This document shows, piece by piece, positions 19,320 to 31,513 of a stretch of DNA of 64,000 bases. Position numbers and translations under genes: made by a program. The notes beneath the pieces were generated by a model. It ran no database searches. It saw only the letters and a list, made by a program, of their open reading frames with translations, and was not told where the DNA came from. Source of the stretch: Halichondria panicea (Eukaryota; Porifera; Demospongiae; Suberitida; Halichondriidae); contig NC_087384.1 of assembly GCF_963675165.1 (NCBI RefSeq), positions 1,572,501 to 1,636,500 of the forward strand, given 5' to 3'. Each line of letters starts with the position of its first letter. The first letter of the stretch is position 1.

Positions 19320-19468
19320 TTAACTTTCATCATCGCTACGTGCTTCGGAAATGTCCATGGATTGTACATCGGAGTCCATTTCAGTTGGTTCAGGAGTCAT
19401 GCTGTCCGCCCTCAACCTCCGAGCCTGAGGAACCTGTGTGTGTGTGTATGGTAGGGGAAGGGGTGGTC

Positions 19469-19514
<46 letters not shown>

Positions 19515-21625
19515 GGGAGGAGGTGATTACGCTTCGTACAGGTCACATTGCTCAACAAGATAGTACCTCTACAATCTACAATCGCTCACAGCTAAATGAG
19601 AGCCAGATGATGAGGACCCCCTGTGGTGATGATCGCTCTCCTTGAGGTGGGGGTTCTGTTCCTGGAGGTGGTCCATCCACTTTCGTCGTGACTCTCTCGT
19701 CTCCGCCACTAGCAGGAAGTCACTGTATGGGAAGGGGGGGGGGGTATTGTGAAGGAAGGTACAGGAAAGGTGAAGGAAGTAGAAGCCCTGTCTAGTATCT
19801 CTGTCTAAGGGGCAGGAGGCCTTACAGATGGAGCCATATAATTATGTAGGTGATAAATAGGAACCCTGCTCTGGCTTGCTTCAACACAACTTTTGGCCAA
19901 CTCACTTTCTCTCGTTGTGTGCGTGGGGAGCGTGGAGAATGAAACAAAACTTTGCTCCAGCTGGTTTCTTGTCAGGTTTGGACAGGTAGAGATGGTCAGT
20001 GAGAATGGCCTTGTGTCGATGCTGTGTGTGTGTGCATGGGAATGGTAACGGCAAGAGTAATACTATTATACAGAGGATTTCAGGTTGGTTGGCAGAAGTT
20101 AAAGTTGAATTGCAGTCAACCATGACCATTAATTGCATTAGTGAGGTAAATATTTTAACTTCTGCCAACCAACCTGAAACCCTCTGGGATTGGAAACAGA
20201 TGTAGATGACGTCACAATTTACTGCCAGATGTGGTTAAGCATATATACCTTTAATCTCGTCCGCGTTTCGCTTTTTAATTAGTTGGAAGCGTTTACTTAG
20301 CTGCTCGAAAAACTCTGCTATAAGAGACGACCATTCAGGCAGGTATTGTTTATAAAACCAGTCTTTATCAGTGCGGAGACATTTTGAGGTAAGCCACCCC
20401 TTACAGCTGTTTTTGTCTTGTAATTTTAAGTGTTAGCATAAATGCATCTGAAAAGTTTTATTAGAACTACATCTCCTTTCCTAGATTACGATTGTGGCAG
20501 AAAGGCTCCCTCTGGAACTCATCCAAGACACAAGACAGTAGTTTTGGTCTTTGGGATTTTACTCTGACTTGCATCCAAAGGTCCTGTATATAAACCATTA
20601 ATACAGCACCTCTAACAGCGCTACTCGCCCTCACAGACACTACTGTACTGGTTCTAGTCTTGCTACATGTACTATTCTTTGTGTAGAACACAGCCTCGAT
20701 TAAACTGCAGGGAAACACGGATTGTACTTCGAGGGTGCTTCGTTTCCAATCCCTCTTTCCTTTATCTATGATCGAATGTAGGCATACTTTGCATAAGATG
20801 CATGCAGAGAATAACATGACTTCCTGTATCTGTCATGGGCCTGGACTTTGCACTGACCAATCCAAGTGTGGGTGATGTAATCTGGATTGGTCAGTGTAAA
20901 TTCCAAGCTTGTCAGATACAGGAAGTCACGTTACTCTCCGCATACATCTGATACACAGTATGCCTATGTTCGATACTCTCTATACACTTAGTAACAGAAG
21001 TACCCTTGAGTAACATCCGCTTTACCCGCAGTTTAATCGAGGCTGTGTCAACAAGCCAAAGCTGCAGATGGGCGTGGCCCGGCTAGCCAAGCTGATGGCG
21101 TATTCCTACACAGCTCGAGGAAACACAATTTTCTTATTTTGAGCGAGCTACCTGGCAAAATAGCCTCGTTTATAGGACGTAACACAGATAGTTTTCGAGG
21201 CTCTAACTGCAGATTTAATGTAAAATCATCATGTGCACTGTTTCTGTTACCAATCTTCCTCTTCTATCTATGGTGTGTTAGTCTCGCAAGCCACACGTTT
21301 CATCGAGTTGGTACTATTTTTGGGTCTGACTTTCACGAGATTATAATGGTGTGTGTGAATCACAGCTAAAGGTTTCCCGTGTCTAACACCTGGGCATAGT
21401 ACGTTAGAGTACCCTCACCGCTAGAGTCTTGCTGGCTACGTCTCTGTTGAAGTCTTTCTCTGTATCGTAGTAGACCAGGACTTTGGGGAAGAGGACAAAG
21501 AATCGCTTGTTGAAGCTCTTGGGTGGAATGTGAGACTGTTTGAACATGCTACCAGAGTAGAGAGGCTTGGTGAGGTCCAGCTTCTCCAGGAGGCTCCGTT
21601 TGTTAGGCTTGGGAGAGTGGGTCAT
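19320..21625 (-). CDS. PH-domain protein (family member C)
   Basis: Four exons, 21625-21419, 20021-19906, 19722-19590 and 19433-19320, give 189 residues. The PH domain covers most of it: YSGSMFKQSHIPPKSFNKRF, LVYYDTEKDF, the middle block ending HAPHAHNERK, and the Trp helix (ESRRKWMDHL). A short acidic tail (residues about 152-189) is added by the last two exons. Intron 1 (1.4 kb) has grown by insertion of two inverted-repeat elements. The start lies 163 bases downstream of the ABHD11 stop on the same strand. An inverted copy of exon 1 lies at 24925-25146. Confidence 0.83.
20071..20186. mobile_element. Short foldback element in PH gene C intron 1
   Basis: A 116-base element with inverted ends of about 32 bases: cagaggatttcaggttggtt at the left and its near-complement ending gaaaccctctg at the right. 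Non-coding. Confidence 0.7.
20689..21047. repeat. Imperfect 359-base palindrome in PH gene C intron 1
   Basis: Outer arms cacagcctcgattaaactgc and gcagtttaatcgaggctgtg are exact complements. A second matching pair around acttcctgtatctg and cagatacaggaagt lies inside. Part of the same family recurs at about 46455-46515. Confidence 0.75.
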
Positions 21626-21935
21626 CTTGAGATGGGGTGCTTGGTCGGTTGCTTGGGAACAATAATAATAGATCTAGGATCTAGGATTAGATTGTGGCCT
21701 TGGCATGCACTAGCTGCATGAGTCATGTTATTACACGTCAGCTCAGTAACAGGTAATGGTGGCTATAAATACAAATAATTATTCTTTGCTAATTGATGAT
21801 AAAATCTGTGACATATTTTAGGAATTCTAATGGTTTCTCAAAGTGTATCCAATGTCCAGCTCCAACGATGTGCTCCACTTGAGCGCCTGGGAACAGTCGC
21901 TGGATCTCAGGAACATCTCTCGACCTGCACAGAGA
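21343..21935. repeat. Left arm of a 0.58-kb inverted segmental duplication
   Basis: This segment holds the last ABHD11 exon, its 3' flank and exon 1 of PH gene C. Its reverse complement, with few differences, is at 24628-25205. The two arms face each other across about 2.7 kb that contains PH gene D. Confidence 0.9.
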
Positions 21936-22306
21936 GACAGTCATGATCATGACTACGAACGACATTGTATAATTATAATTTCACCCAACACTGTATCCCA
22001 TAACTAAACGCACATAAAAATGCCTCTCCATATAACCTACAGAAAACACTTTTTAGTTTGAGAACAGTATCTACTAAACACCTCATTTTCAGTGATGTGC
22101 CAGAAATACCACAGCACTATCAAAGACTTAGTACTTGAAATCGGACGTTTGCTAAACACATGTTTACAGCCCACACTTTATAGACAATTGCTAAACAGCT
22201 TGTGAAATTTAACATTCCCAACACAAGGTACGGTTGCTCAAAATGAAACAGGAAATGGATGTAGACTATATAATTATGATATTAATTAAGCGTTCATAGC
22301 GACGTT

Positions 22307-22339
<33 letters not shown>

Positions 22340-25300
22340 TATTGTGATCCTATGGATTACTGATGATTATCACGACTCTGTGCCAGTTACTAGGCACGGA
22401 CGAGTGATAATCATCAGTATCCATGGGATAATGCATTTATGGCTTATAGCAACCAAAATGCAGGTTGAATCTGCGCATGCGCGAGACATGCATGCAGTTG
22501 CCCAGAAGGATGCGTAGCAACAAAATTGAGTTTCTCCCAGTTAAAGACGAGTTTAAGAGAAAGAAAACGGCTAAAAGACAAAGCAATAAGACTCTAGAAC
22601 ACCAGGAGAGCTTGCAGAAGGCTACTAAAAGATTTTGTAGAGAACAGACAAGAAAAACGTTGGCAACCAGCGACCCGCTTTGAAAATGGATAGTTCTGAA
22701 GGATAAACAGCGTGTGCTATAGCAAAAAAAAGTGTGTCAACTGTTTTGAAGCAAAAACTACTTACAAGAGCTTGAACAGGCTTAACATGGTGGTGCAGCA
22801 CAGTTCTACATGTGCAATATTCTGCTCAAAGCACTCATTCCCAACACTGATGCCTGTTAGATGCATGACTGCTAAACTGAACACTGACAACCTCCTGACC
22901 CTCAGCCTCACTGCAAAAGAGCAAAGAAGTTACTGAGCACCAGAGAGCATCAGAAAACATGAAAAGAGACTGATAAACATTGCATTGCATGATCATAAGT
23001 GTGTAAATAATATTATTATTGTTTTTCTTGTTCTCTCATATAGCCTCGAGGAAGAGCGGCCTGGGATCGAGGCTAGTTCTCTCACTGCTGAAAAACGTTT
23101 CATTCCAATTAAGAATCACTTTTGGCTGTGTAGTGTGCAATAACAAGTGTGCAATAATACTTCCGGGTGTGCGATATGGAAAAATATCTGCACTTGGTGT
23201 TGAGTCACTTCCTGTGCAATTTGAATGTAAAACGCTGATGTCAGCACTTATTAAAAAGCTATTGTGTTGTACATAATTATACTCAAGCTATTGCATGCTG
23301 TAACAACAGCTCTGCTTTAAATATAAGTGGATCACTACCTTTGCTACTCTTTAACATTATTACTAGTACTTATCTGCAAGCTGCAAAATCAATACAAGAT
23401 GGCCAGTGGCGGTAAACCAGCCAACAAAAGCAAGGGTCTTGGTTTTGACCTGTCTAAACCCATCAAGCACGGCCCCCTGCTCAAGCAAGGAGCTCTCCGC
23501 AGAGCCTTCAAAAACAGGTTCTTTGTGCTCTACCCCGGTTTCCTGGTCTACTATCAGGACCAGTCCAAGTGGAGGCTGGACATAACCAGAGGCGATACTT
23601 TACAGGTACATAATTATATATACACTAGCAGGGAGGCAAGGTACATGTACGTGTTAGAGCACGGTGGGGGGAGGGGGGCAACATGGTTATTTGGGCTGTA
23701 GCTAGTTTCTGTATAATATTATGTGCACTGAATACATGATGTGCAATGCATGCACTGCACAGTGATGTCTTAATCGCAGTGTAAACAGTGCTTATAATAA
23801 AATAAGGTAGACCCTTAATTGACTAACTCGAACATCTCCAAACACCTTCTGTTAGTCACCTTTGCTTTCACTGCACACAGAGTCGACAAGGAGCTGTTAA
23901 ACTAAATAACTGCTCAGCAGATGTAGCCAAACAAGCTCCTAAAGGATGCAAGTATGGTTTCATATTGCACGCCCCGGACCCAAGCAACAGTAGACAGTGA
24001 GTGTGTAGTGTGTAGTGATAGCCAGCGTTGTGTGTCTGCTTGTCTTGGTCTGTATCCTGCTGTTTGTAAATAGAGGTCATAATATTTCCTTTGAATTCAA
24101 CATTAAAGACGCTCAGCACTTTCATCAAATCCACCAGAGTGCAGTTATCCATAACCTATATACATTCCTGTGCCAGCCTCCCCTCATGTATAAGGCCTTT
24201 GGGAGTTGCCCTATAAGGCCAGTCTAGGAAAACTACTGAATAGGTGCTATAGGTACAAAGAGGGTATTAATTGTCGTCTGCATGTCAGTCACTCACTCCC
24301 CCATATACACACTGTGAAGATGAGGGCTAGCTATCACTTTCTCCAGGCAGTGCATTGAGTTACTGTCATTACCTCATTATCCCCTCTCCCTCATAGGTCA
24401 TATTTGATCAATGCCACCTCCAATGAGGACAGAGATATGTGGATAGAGGCTATTCGACAAGCCACCCCCCACTCCCCTCGACCAGCCAGGAAGGAGCTTC
24501 CTAAAGACACACCCATCAAGGCAGAACCGGTGGATCGGCCCAAGTACACACAGAGACAGGAGACAGTGGACGTAGCAGCCAAAGTGGCCTCTGAAGCTGC
24601 CAGTCAACCTGATGTGGAAGATGTGAGACCTCTGTTGCAGGACAAGAGATGTTCCTGAGATCCAGCGACTGTTCCCAGGCACTCAAGTGGAGCACATCGT
24701 TGGAGCTGGACATTGGATACACTTTGAGAAACCATTAGAATTCCTAAAATATGTCACAGATTTTATCATCAATTAGCAAAGAATAATTATTTGTATTTAT
24801 AGCCACTATTACCTGTTACTGAGCTGACGTGTAATAACATGACTCAGCTAGTGCATGCCAAGGCCACAATCTAATCCTAGATCCTATTATTATTGTTCCC
24901 AAGCAACCAAGCACCCATCTCAAGATGAGCCACTCTCCCAAGCCTAACAAACGGAGCCTTCTGGAGAAGCTGGACCTCACCAAGCCTCTCTACTCTGGTA
25001 GCATGTTCAAACAGTCTCATATTCCACCCAAGAGCTTCAACAAGCGATTCTTTGTCCTCTTCCCCAAAGTCCTGGTCTACTACAATACAGAGAAAGACTT
25101 CAACAGAGACGTAGCCAGCAAGACTCTAGCGGTGAGGGTACTCTAACGTACTATGCCCAGGTGTTAGCTACGGGAAACCTTTAGCTGTGATTCACACACA
25201 CCATTCAGTGGCATAGGAAGATTTTTTGCAAGGGGGGGCTCATAGTAGTCTGGCCACGCCCTCCTCAACTTCATATTCTTGCAAATATATACTGAAAGAG

Positions 25301-27466
25301 GCTGGAATTCGAGACTAGGCTCATAGATCAATCATTATCTCTGCATTATCTCTGTGGTAGATCTATCACTTTAACAGCTTGTGAAATTGCCAACACAAGG
25401 TATGTTTGCTCAAGATTTAGCTTTTACAGGGGCGGATCCAGGAATTTTGAAAAGGGGGGGGCAGTTTGAAGAAAATTTTTACTAAAAAAAAGGTCTTAAA
25501 GCTCAATTAGTGTAGCTTTTCTGATCATGGATTGATTGATGACAGTAGTATGCACATAGTAGCAAGAGATAGCAGAAATGGATGGAATCATCTTGCTCTT
25601 CAGCTTCAAAAGTCTACAACTAGAGATCGTCTGCATGCGATATGCTGCAATAATTGATTTTGGATCTAAGCCACACCCACTTTGTGAGCTAGTTTTATTC
25701 GAGCTGGTCAGAAAGAGGGGGCATATGCCCCTTGTGCCCTGCACTGGACCCGCCACTGCTTTAGCATGAATATTTGTACACTCCTGCTAAAATTAATTTT
25801 CGGGGGACAAAATATTTGTGGTTCGAGCAATTGAGACATTTTGTGGGTAATATTTTCGTGGTTGGAGCTTGCACTGCAAGTAAAGGTAGGCAAGGTCGCT
25901 TTATTCGTTGGTAAAATATTCGTGGTCAGACCTTCAACCACGAATATTTTGCCCCACGAACATTACCCTCTATACGGTATAAATACACGTGTGCACACTT
26001 TCAGATAGCCTAGTACTTCAGCTACTCACGTAATGTAACTGGAGTTCTTGCCCCCTAGGAACAGAGTTGGGCCCTTGAAAGGTTGGACCTCTTTTCCCAG
26101 TGGTATCCCAGCCTTCACGGTCTCCATGTAGCGTCCTATAGCGTCGAGATTGGCCCTCCATTGCAGCCGACCAGTAGAGGGGTCAGCCGATAAGTTGGTG
26201 AGGAGGAACTCACGTACAATCGTATCCTGCAGCCCAGGGGAGTAGAAGGGGGTATTATGACATTAGAGCATAGTTCTAGCTGATCATACAACCAATTTCA
26301 AAACTGAAGGGGATGACTTCTAGGGCCGGCCGGAGCACCTAATACCTGACTCACTGGTATGGCCTCCTTGAGAGCTGCGTTTGCCTCCCTCCTGTTCCGC
26401 ACTGAGGAGAGGTCAAGTTGTTGTAGTGCAGTGAGTAGTGCTAGAGTGGAGTCAGTGCCTGGGGCTGCTCTGGGAGAGGAGTCTAGGACTACCAGTTTCT
26501 CCACCAGTAGAGGCTGTCTCAGTGCTGTCAACATTGCCGTCTTACCTCCCATACTGTGCCCTGGGGAGGGGGGGGGGCAATGGATCAACACTACCGTACG
26601 TAACACCTCGATTTTAGGCGACACTTTCAAATAATTGTCATTCCAGAGGTTGCTTCTTTTGGAGGTTGAACAATTATGTTGTAGTCCTGGTGTTGCATAT
26701 TTAGAGTTTCGCATCTATTTGGAGGTACCGTGACTCCACCTAGTCAATTTCAGGCCGCATAAAAAACATTATTTTCCAGTGGGCTATAATCGAGGCTTGG
26801 GTGTGACTCTCATTTACTATTTAGGATGAGACATTACAAAATAATTGTCATCACAGCTCTCGCTACTTTTAGAGGTCAAAAAATTGCCTAAGCATATTTA
26901 GGGAGGGTCGCCTTAAATCGAAGTATTTCAGTATGACAAAAACAAATAAAAGTACTTACCCATGAGGACAATTTTCTCGAGGTTATGGGATTGACAGAAA
27001 TGCACGAGGTCAGAGGTCATGAGGTCATATGACAAGTCGGGTGTGTGGGGGCTCTCGCCATGGTTACGAGCGTCCACTGTGTACACCTGGTTATAATTAT
27101 ATGGACGGCCGGTAATAATTGGATCAGACTCTTAATTTAGACTCACTGGCCTATTGATATTAGCAGCTAGTTTATCAGCGAGGGATCTCCAGTTTTTCCC
27201 AGAGCCAAACAGGCCGTGTAGTATCACTAGAGGGGGTGCTCCAACCGCGTGGGAGGCGTGGCCAAACACTGAGTGGGCCAAACGAACAGGGGCAGACCTA
27301 AGGCAGAGGAGGGATCATACAACTATCATACACACAAGAGCTTACATGAGTGGCTTGTTCCAACCGCGTGGGAGGCGTGGCCAAACACTGAGTGGGCCAA
27401 ACGAACAGGGGCAGACCTAAGGCAGAGGAGGGATCATACAACTATCATACACACAAGAGCTTACAT
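21789..27466 (-). CDS. ABHD11: Alpha/beta hydrolase domain-containing protein 11
   Basis: Coding pieces: the bases AT at 27466-27465, then 27297-27147, 27086-26960, 26560-26346, 26226-26030 and 21924-21789, giving 275 residues. Motifs match ABHD11: oxyanion loop LHGLFGSGKNW, DARNHGESPH, nucleophile elbow GHSMGG (catalytic Ser), and the histidine loop GAGHWIH near the C terminus. Vertebrate ABHD11 is a mitochondrial hydrolase reported to protect the lipoylated 2-oxoglutarate dehydrogenase complex. The frame upstream has no ATG; AT at the end of the first exon joins G of the next, so the start codon seems to be split by an intron. The last intron is 4.1 kb and holds PH gene D on the opposite strand plus an inverted copy of the final exon. 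No clear mitochondrial leader is seen in this model. Confidence 0.85.
21936..23398. other. Non-coding stretch inside ABHD11 intron 5
   Basis: No gene seen. An inverted pair around ggattactgatgattatcac and gtgataatcatcagtatcca lies at about 22353-22425. A cctgggatcgaggcta fragment at about 23067 resembles the ends of the Mutator-like elements found elsewhere in the window. From about 23290 the sequence is a copy of the region upstream of PH gene E. Confidence 0.5.
23399..24658 (+). CDS. PH-domain protein (family member D), truncated duplicate of gene E
   Basis: Exons 23399-23605, 23881-23996 and 24397-24658 give 194 residues. The PH domain is complete: GPLLKQGALRRAFKNRFFVL, LVYYQDQSKW, HAPDPSNSRQ and DRDMWIEAIRQ. 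Exons 1-3, the introns and about 100 bases of upstream sequence closely match gene E. The match stops near 24627, where gene E would continue into a donor and its long exon 4. Here the frame runs into the inverted ABHD11 exon copy and ends after VRPLLQDKRCS. So this is a partial duplicate with a chimeric tail. It may make a single-PH protein, or be on the way to a pseudogene; transcripts would decide. Confidence 0.7.
24641..24776 (+). pseudogene. Inverted copy of the last ABHD11 exon
   Basis: A 136-base exon copy with acceptor (gttgcag) and stop codon preserved; it still reads VPEIQRLFPGTQVEHIVGAG in frame. It lies on the plus strand, directly behind PH gene D, with no ABHD11 upstream exons in this orientation. 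Expected to be non-functional as ABHD11. Confidence 0.85.
24925..25146 (+). pseudogene. Orphan copy of exon 1 of PH gene C
   Basis: Encodes 69 residues almost identical to gene C exon 1 (MSHSPKPNKRSLLEKLDL; YYNTEK instead of YYDTEK) and keeps the donor (gcg|gtgagg). No exon 2 or 3 follows on this strand, so it encodes only the first half of a PH domain. Confidence 0.85.
25428..25758. mobile_element. Non-autonomous DNA transposon with CAGGGGCGG ends
   Basis: Left end caggggcggatccaggaatt and right end ctggacccgccactg are imperfect inverted repeats over 331 bases. Flanks tttta and cttta suggest an imperfect 5-base target duplication. The ends resemble those of the element at 44272-44936. Non-coding. 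Confidence 0.6.
25785..25980. mobile_element. Degenerate TACCGTATAGCG-family MITE
   Basis: The right end cattaccctctatacggtat matches the family; the left end (ttaattttcgggggacaaaa) has lost its outermost bases. Inner inverted segments around atattttgcccc are clear. Confidence 0.6.
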
Positions 27467-27478
27467 GAGTGGCTTGTT
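27241..27478. repeat. Tandem 119-bp duplication covering the ABHD11 exon 1/exon 2 boundary
   Basis: Units 27241-27359 and 27360-27478 are identical apart from the outer edges. Each contains the acceptor and first 57 bases of the first main coding exon, a 48-base intron and the end of the preceding exon. The duplication therefore doubles the AT|G splice junction that creates the start codon. Confidence 0.92.
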
Positions 27479-27770
27479 CCAGGAAGCTACATAGAGAGAG
27501 CAGCAACTAAGAACCTCACGAGCATGAGAGGGAGACTGAGAACAGTGCCAGTCTGTGGGTAATAATTACCAGGGTATAGAGATGGCCCTGTTAATTAATC
27601 AATTGAGGGGGAGGGGCTCCTTAGCTCTTTTGCAGAGCAGCCCCTCCCCCTAGCTAGTTAGTTGAACATTCACAAGGCTGCATGGAATCAAATCACAAAA
27701 CTAATCAACACACATTCAGTAGACAACCTAATATAAGCTAGAGAGTCAATGCTGTCAGTCAGTCTGTCAG

Positions 27771-30700
27771 TCAGTCTCTGCCTAACTGGTGTGTGTTCTC
27801 TGGCCTGTCCACTCTGTATACACTCTCAGCCAGGGTATAGTAGCCGTGGTACTCGATTGTCTCTGGGGTTGTGTCATAGTGATAGTGACCTCCCTCCCCA
27901 TGCTCGCTGAAGCAGTGGGTGTGGTCAATACGAAGGTCCAACCCCTGTCAGGGAGGGGAGGGATATAATGGTAGAGCCGGTACTATAGAGACTCACTGGG
28001 TCATGACTGATGAGCTCAGAGAGACAAGTGAGAGGGCCAGGGACAGTGTAGAACTTCAACCAATTGTTCACATCCTCACTAGTAGTCAGAGGCACCTCAG
28101 AGAAAGCAGGCTAAGAAATATAAAGCGTAGTAATCACATGGACAGTTTCGGCATGCACTCTTCTCACCATGACGTGAAGTTTAGCACTCCCCTGAGATAT
28201 GACAAACACTCCACCCATCCCCACCGGCTTATCACCATAGCAACTCGCAAGGGCTTTTCTCATACAGCTGACAAAGTTCTCCTCTCCTGTTCGACATTTG
28301 ACCTTGATCTCAAACACCTGCAGATCGCTGGAGTGGGTAATGGTAGTCATAGCAATAACTCACCTTTCCTCTCTTTCCCTCGCTTGCTAGGACATTAACG
28401 AGTGGACCTGTTTCTACGGAGTCGTACTTCTCTTGTTGTATGGAACCATCCTGTTAGTGGGTGGGTGGGTAGGGGAGTGGGAGTGGGTGGGTGGGGCTAA
28501 CACAATACCGCAGCAATACTCAAATGACATCATGAACCTTGGTATTGACTTTAGCAATGTGTGTGTTGTTCATAGCAACCGCACTGCCTCCCTCAACACG
28601 GACATTAGGAACCATCTGGACGGGAAATTGTTATCAATGTCGTTACACTTTCACCTCACCTCACAGTTGACCCCCACGACCTTAGATGACCCGGCTCCTG
28701 CACCCAATAGGAATGCCCCAGGAAGTCCAACTAGTCTAGCAATATCAGCCATGTCGTATAACTTGGAGCAATCAGGCAGTGGGAACAGGTAGGGCACGCC
28801 ACCTATATCCACTAGTCGAGGGGACCCACAAATACCTGCATTGGTGGGGAGGAGAGGGGGGGGGGGGGATGTTAGCTTTACTACAGACAAATGAGACCAT
28901 AATATTATTATTATTATACACAATACTAATAGCAATACGCAAGCTCTGTACCTCATCATGTGTTAATGCATACCAGTACAAGGAGATGTTGAGTGCCAGA
29001 CATTCCCTTAGAAGCCTAACACAACATAGCTCTCACATAGCTCTCATACCATTGCCCTATAAAGTAATGCATGGTTAGTTAGATCTCCCATTGTCCTGGT
29101 TAAGCAAATAGCATGCAAACATCACTCTAAACATAGCAACAGGCTCACCTATATGGGGTCACCATGCACCCATAACAAGTACAACATGGGCCACACATTT
29201 AGTGGGACAGAATAAATATTTGGGCTGTATTATTCTCAGCTGGAAGGGATAATTGTACAGACATTACTGCTTTAGCAAATGGCATGTTAATCAATTTTGA
29301 ATTGCATTAGCTCTTCAAAGTTTAGGAACAGTGGCTTCTGTGGGACACACACAATTCAGTGCCTGTGCAAACACAAGAACACAGAACACCTCCACCCAAT
29401 GTCCTGTCAGTGAGTGATTATGTGTTAGTCTAATCATTGTCAAGTTCCTCGTGTTGTACACTGCCCAAGCCACCCCCAGCCTAGTAGTAAGATACCCCAG
29501 CCTACGCCCTTAGGTTAGAAAATCCCCCAAGTCAGGAAATAAGCAATAAACAGTTTTGTCATAATAATGTAGTAGAAGGTGTTGTCCTAATGGCTTCCTG
29601 TAGTGAGTCTGGCTGGCTCCAGATCTATATCTATATGGGGATTGGGTGATGTAAGGTTAGTCTACTGCTGGGGTGGGTGGGTGGGGTAAACTTTCAGCAT
29701 CATAATAATTATGGCTGCTCTAAGAACATGGAGAAAGGCTGATGCAAAAGGTGACTTGCACATTCTGTAGCTATCCACAAAGAATGCAATACACTGTATA
29801 CTGCACACACACGTACACATACACAAATAGAGTGTGTGCTGTTTACCTGGAGCGGCCAGTCTCCATGGTGATTGGGTGAGATCAGGACACTCGACTACAC
29901 ACACACTCACATCTCTGAAGTTGCTCTCTAGTCCACCTTGCAGCACTGAGTGAGGATAAGGGATAGTAGGTTACATTACTGTGTAGACCAAGGTAGTGGG
30001 AAACAGGAGGATGATTGACCTCACCAAATGGGAAGCTGACCTCGATCTGAAATACTATGACAGTATCAAACATTCATGCAAGGAAATGATATGCTTTGGG
30101 TTCGTAATCGAAGCTTATATCAACAGGTAGTTATTATAACGAGAAAGCAACATTGAGTGGGTGATAGTTAGTCCAAACCAGTGGCAACTGTTTGCACTCA
30201 AAGCAGTGGGCTTCTTATATGCTAGCCACAACTCTTTCACCCATTATGATAAGTTGTATGCATATGGAGGCTGAGCTAGCTTTGCCATGCGCTACGAGCA
30301 ACGCCTCTCCATTAAAGTAGTCAAAACAATATCAGGCCGGCCAATGCAAAGCTATGATCACTGGTATGTCAACTATAACGGCCACAATTATTAACCTGAA
30401 TATGGTCAAGAGAAGCCTTGTATAAACACATGTGATGTGGTCAATAGCGCTATGACAACAATCATAAATTAGAGTGGCTTGGAGGATATAGAGGCAGTGA
30501 CAGGACTGGACTGAATCTATTGCAAAGCTTCCCAGGAACAGGTTATTGCGGTGGATCGAGCTAAAGGATGTCCCAGCCATGAAAAGGCTAGTGCTTATGC
30601 TACCACTTCCTTGTGATGCAGCTTGTACATGTACAACACTAGTGTTCTGATTAGACAAATAAAGTTATTAAACATAGCCACCCAACAAAATTAATGTACC

Positions 30701-31310
30701 CAGCTATTGCAACGATTGACATGAAAATAACACATAAACTATATCACACAAACAGAGTAATACAACAAACCCACCCTAAAGCAAATGATGCCACCTGGCG
30801 CTCAAACAACCAAAACAAACAACGAACAACAACCATTATTATGGCACATAACAAGAGAGGTCACGATGACCTCCCAATAGCCATGGCTACCACTCATTGC
30901 AGTCATGGTGAGTGTGGACACCTAACTACAGCAAGGTCACCAGAATGGAAGGAATGCTCTTAATCAACAGTGGATTAGTAAATGTTGTGCAAACACATTA
31001 AAGCACATCCTGTGTCAGGTAATTGATTTACCATTACATCATCATTATTATGACTGGACTAGCTAGGTGGGCCCCCTATTCTGTCACCACTTTACCTCCA
31101 TTGATTTACAATTACATGTAACAGCATGAGTAAACACACACACATGCACAAGAGATACGTAACTCTGAGATACGCCCACTTTATTGGAACACGTACGTAC
31201 CTCTCCACACACATGTACACACACATGATGACCCCACCTTGAGCCACCTCTTGCAAAGGGGGGACGTGAAGGGACTTGCTCTCGACTGGAAGGACTGCTG
31301 GAGAGGCCAT
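27771..31310 (-). CDS. C11orf54: Ester hydrolase C11orf54 orthologue (DUF1907)
   Basis: Eight exons give 316 residues (human 315): 31310-31238, 29945-29847, 28835-28660, 28615-28538, 28450-28364, 28317-28168, 28110-27997, 27944-27771. Matching blocks: DVSVCVVECPDL, IGGVPYLFPLPD, LPGAFLLGAGAG, CYGDKPVGMGGVFVI, and the metal-binding HTHCFSEHGEGGHYHYDTTP near the C terminus. The human protein is a zinc-bound fold with esterase activity on test substrates; its physiological role is unclear. Intron 1 is 1.3 kb and otherwise empty. An in-frame ATG 15 bases upstream (31325) is possible. The gene is divergent from PH gene E across 203 bases. Confidence 0.92.
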
Positions 31311-31513
31311 TTTCCTAAATATCATGTGGGTGGAAAATAAGATAACAGGAAACGGATGTAGCCTATAATAATATTAAACATTGTGATTACATGTTTTGTC
31401 ATGCTCGAGATATTGCTATAACAGCTCTGTTTTAAATATAAGTGGATTACTACCTTTGCTGCTCCTTAACATTATTACTAGTACTTATCTGCAAGCTGCA
31501 AAATCAATACAAG
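31311..31513. promoter_or_regulatory. Shared upstream region of C11orf54 and PH gene E
   Basis: These 203 bases lie between divergent start codons. The half nearest gene E (from about 31404) is also present upstream of the duplicate gene D, so the copy carried part of its promoter. Confidence 0.5.

Larger units (their letters stand above)
24628..25205. repeat. Right arm of the inverted segmental duplication
   Basis: Reverse complement of 21343-21935 with scattered differences. The junction with gene D sequence is at about 24628 and with unrelated sequence at about 25205. Confidence 0.9.
25206..26029. other. Repeat-filled 5' part of ABHD11 intron 5
   Basis: No gene seen. Two mobile-element copies (25428-25758 and 25785-25980) occupy most of it. 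A cagtggcataggaagatttt fragment at about 25206 looks like a third element end. Confidence 0.6.

Noticed and set aside
27919-28398. 159-codon plus-strand open frame
   Set aside because: It is antisense to C11orf54 exons 6-8, which match the known protein closely.
30031-30052. Exon-like IEVSFPF stretch upstream of C11orf54 exon 2
   Set aside because: Exon 1 joins exon 2 directly in frame and matches the human protein without it; at most an unused cryptic exon.
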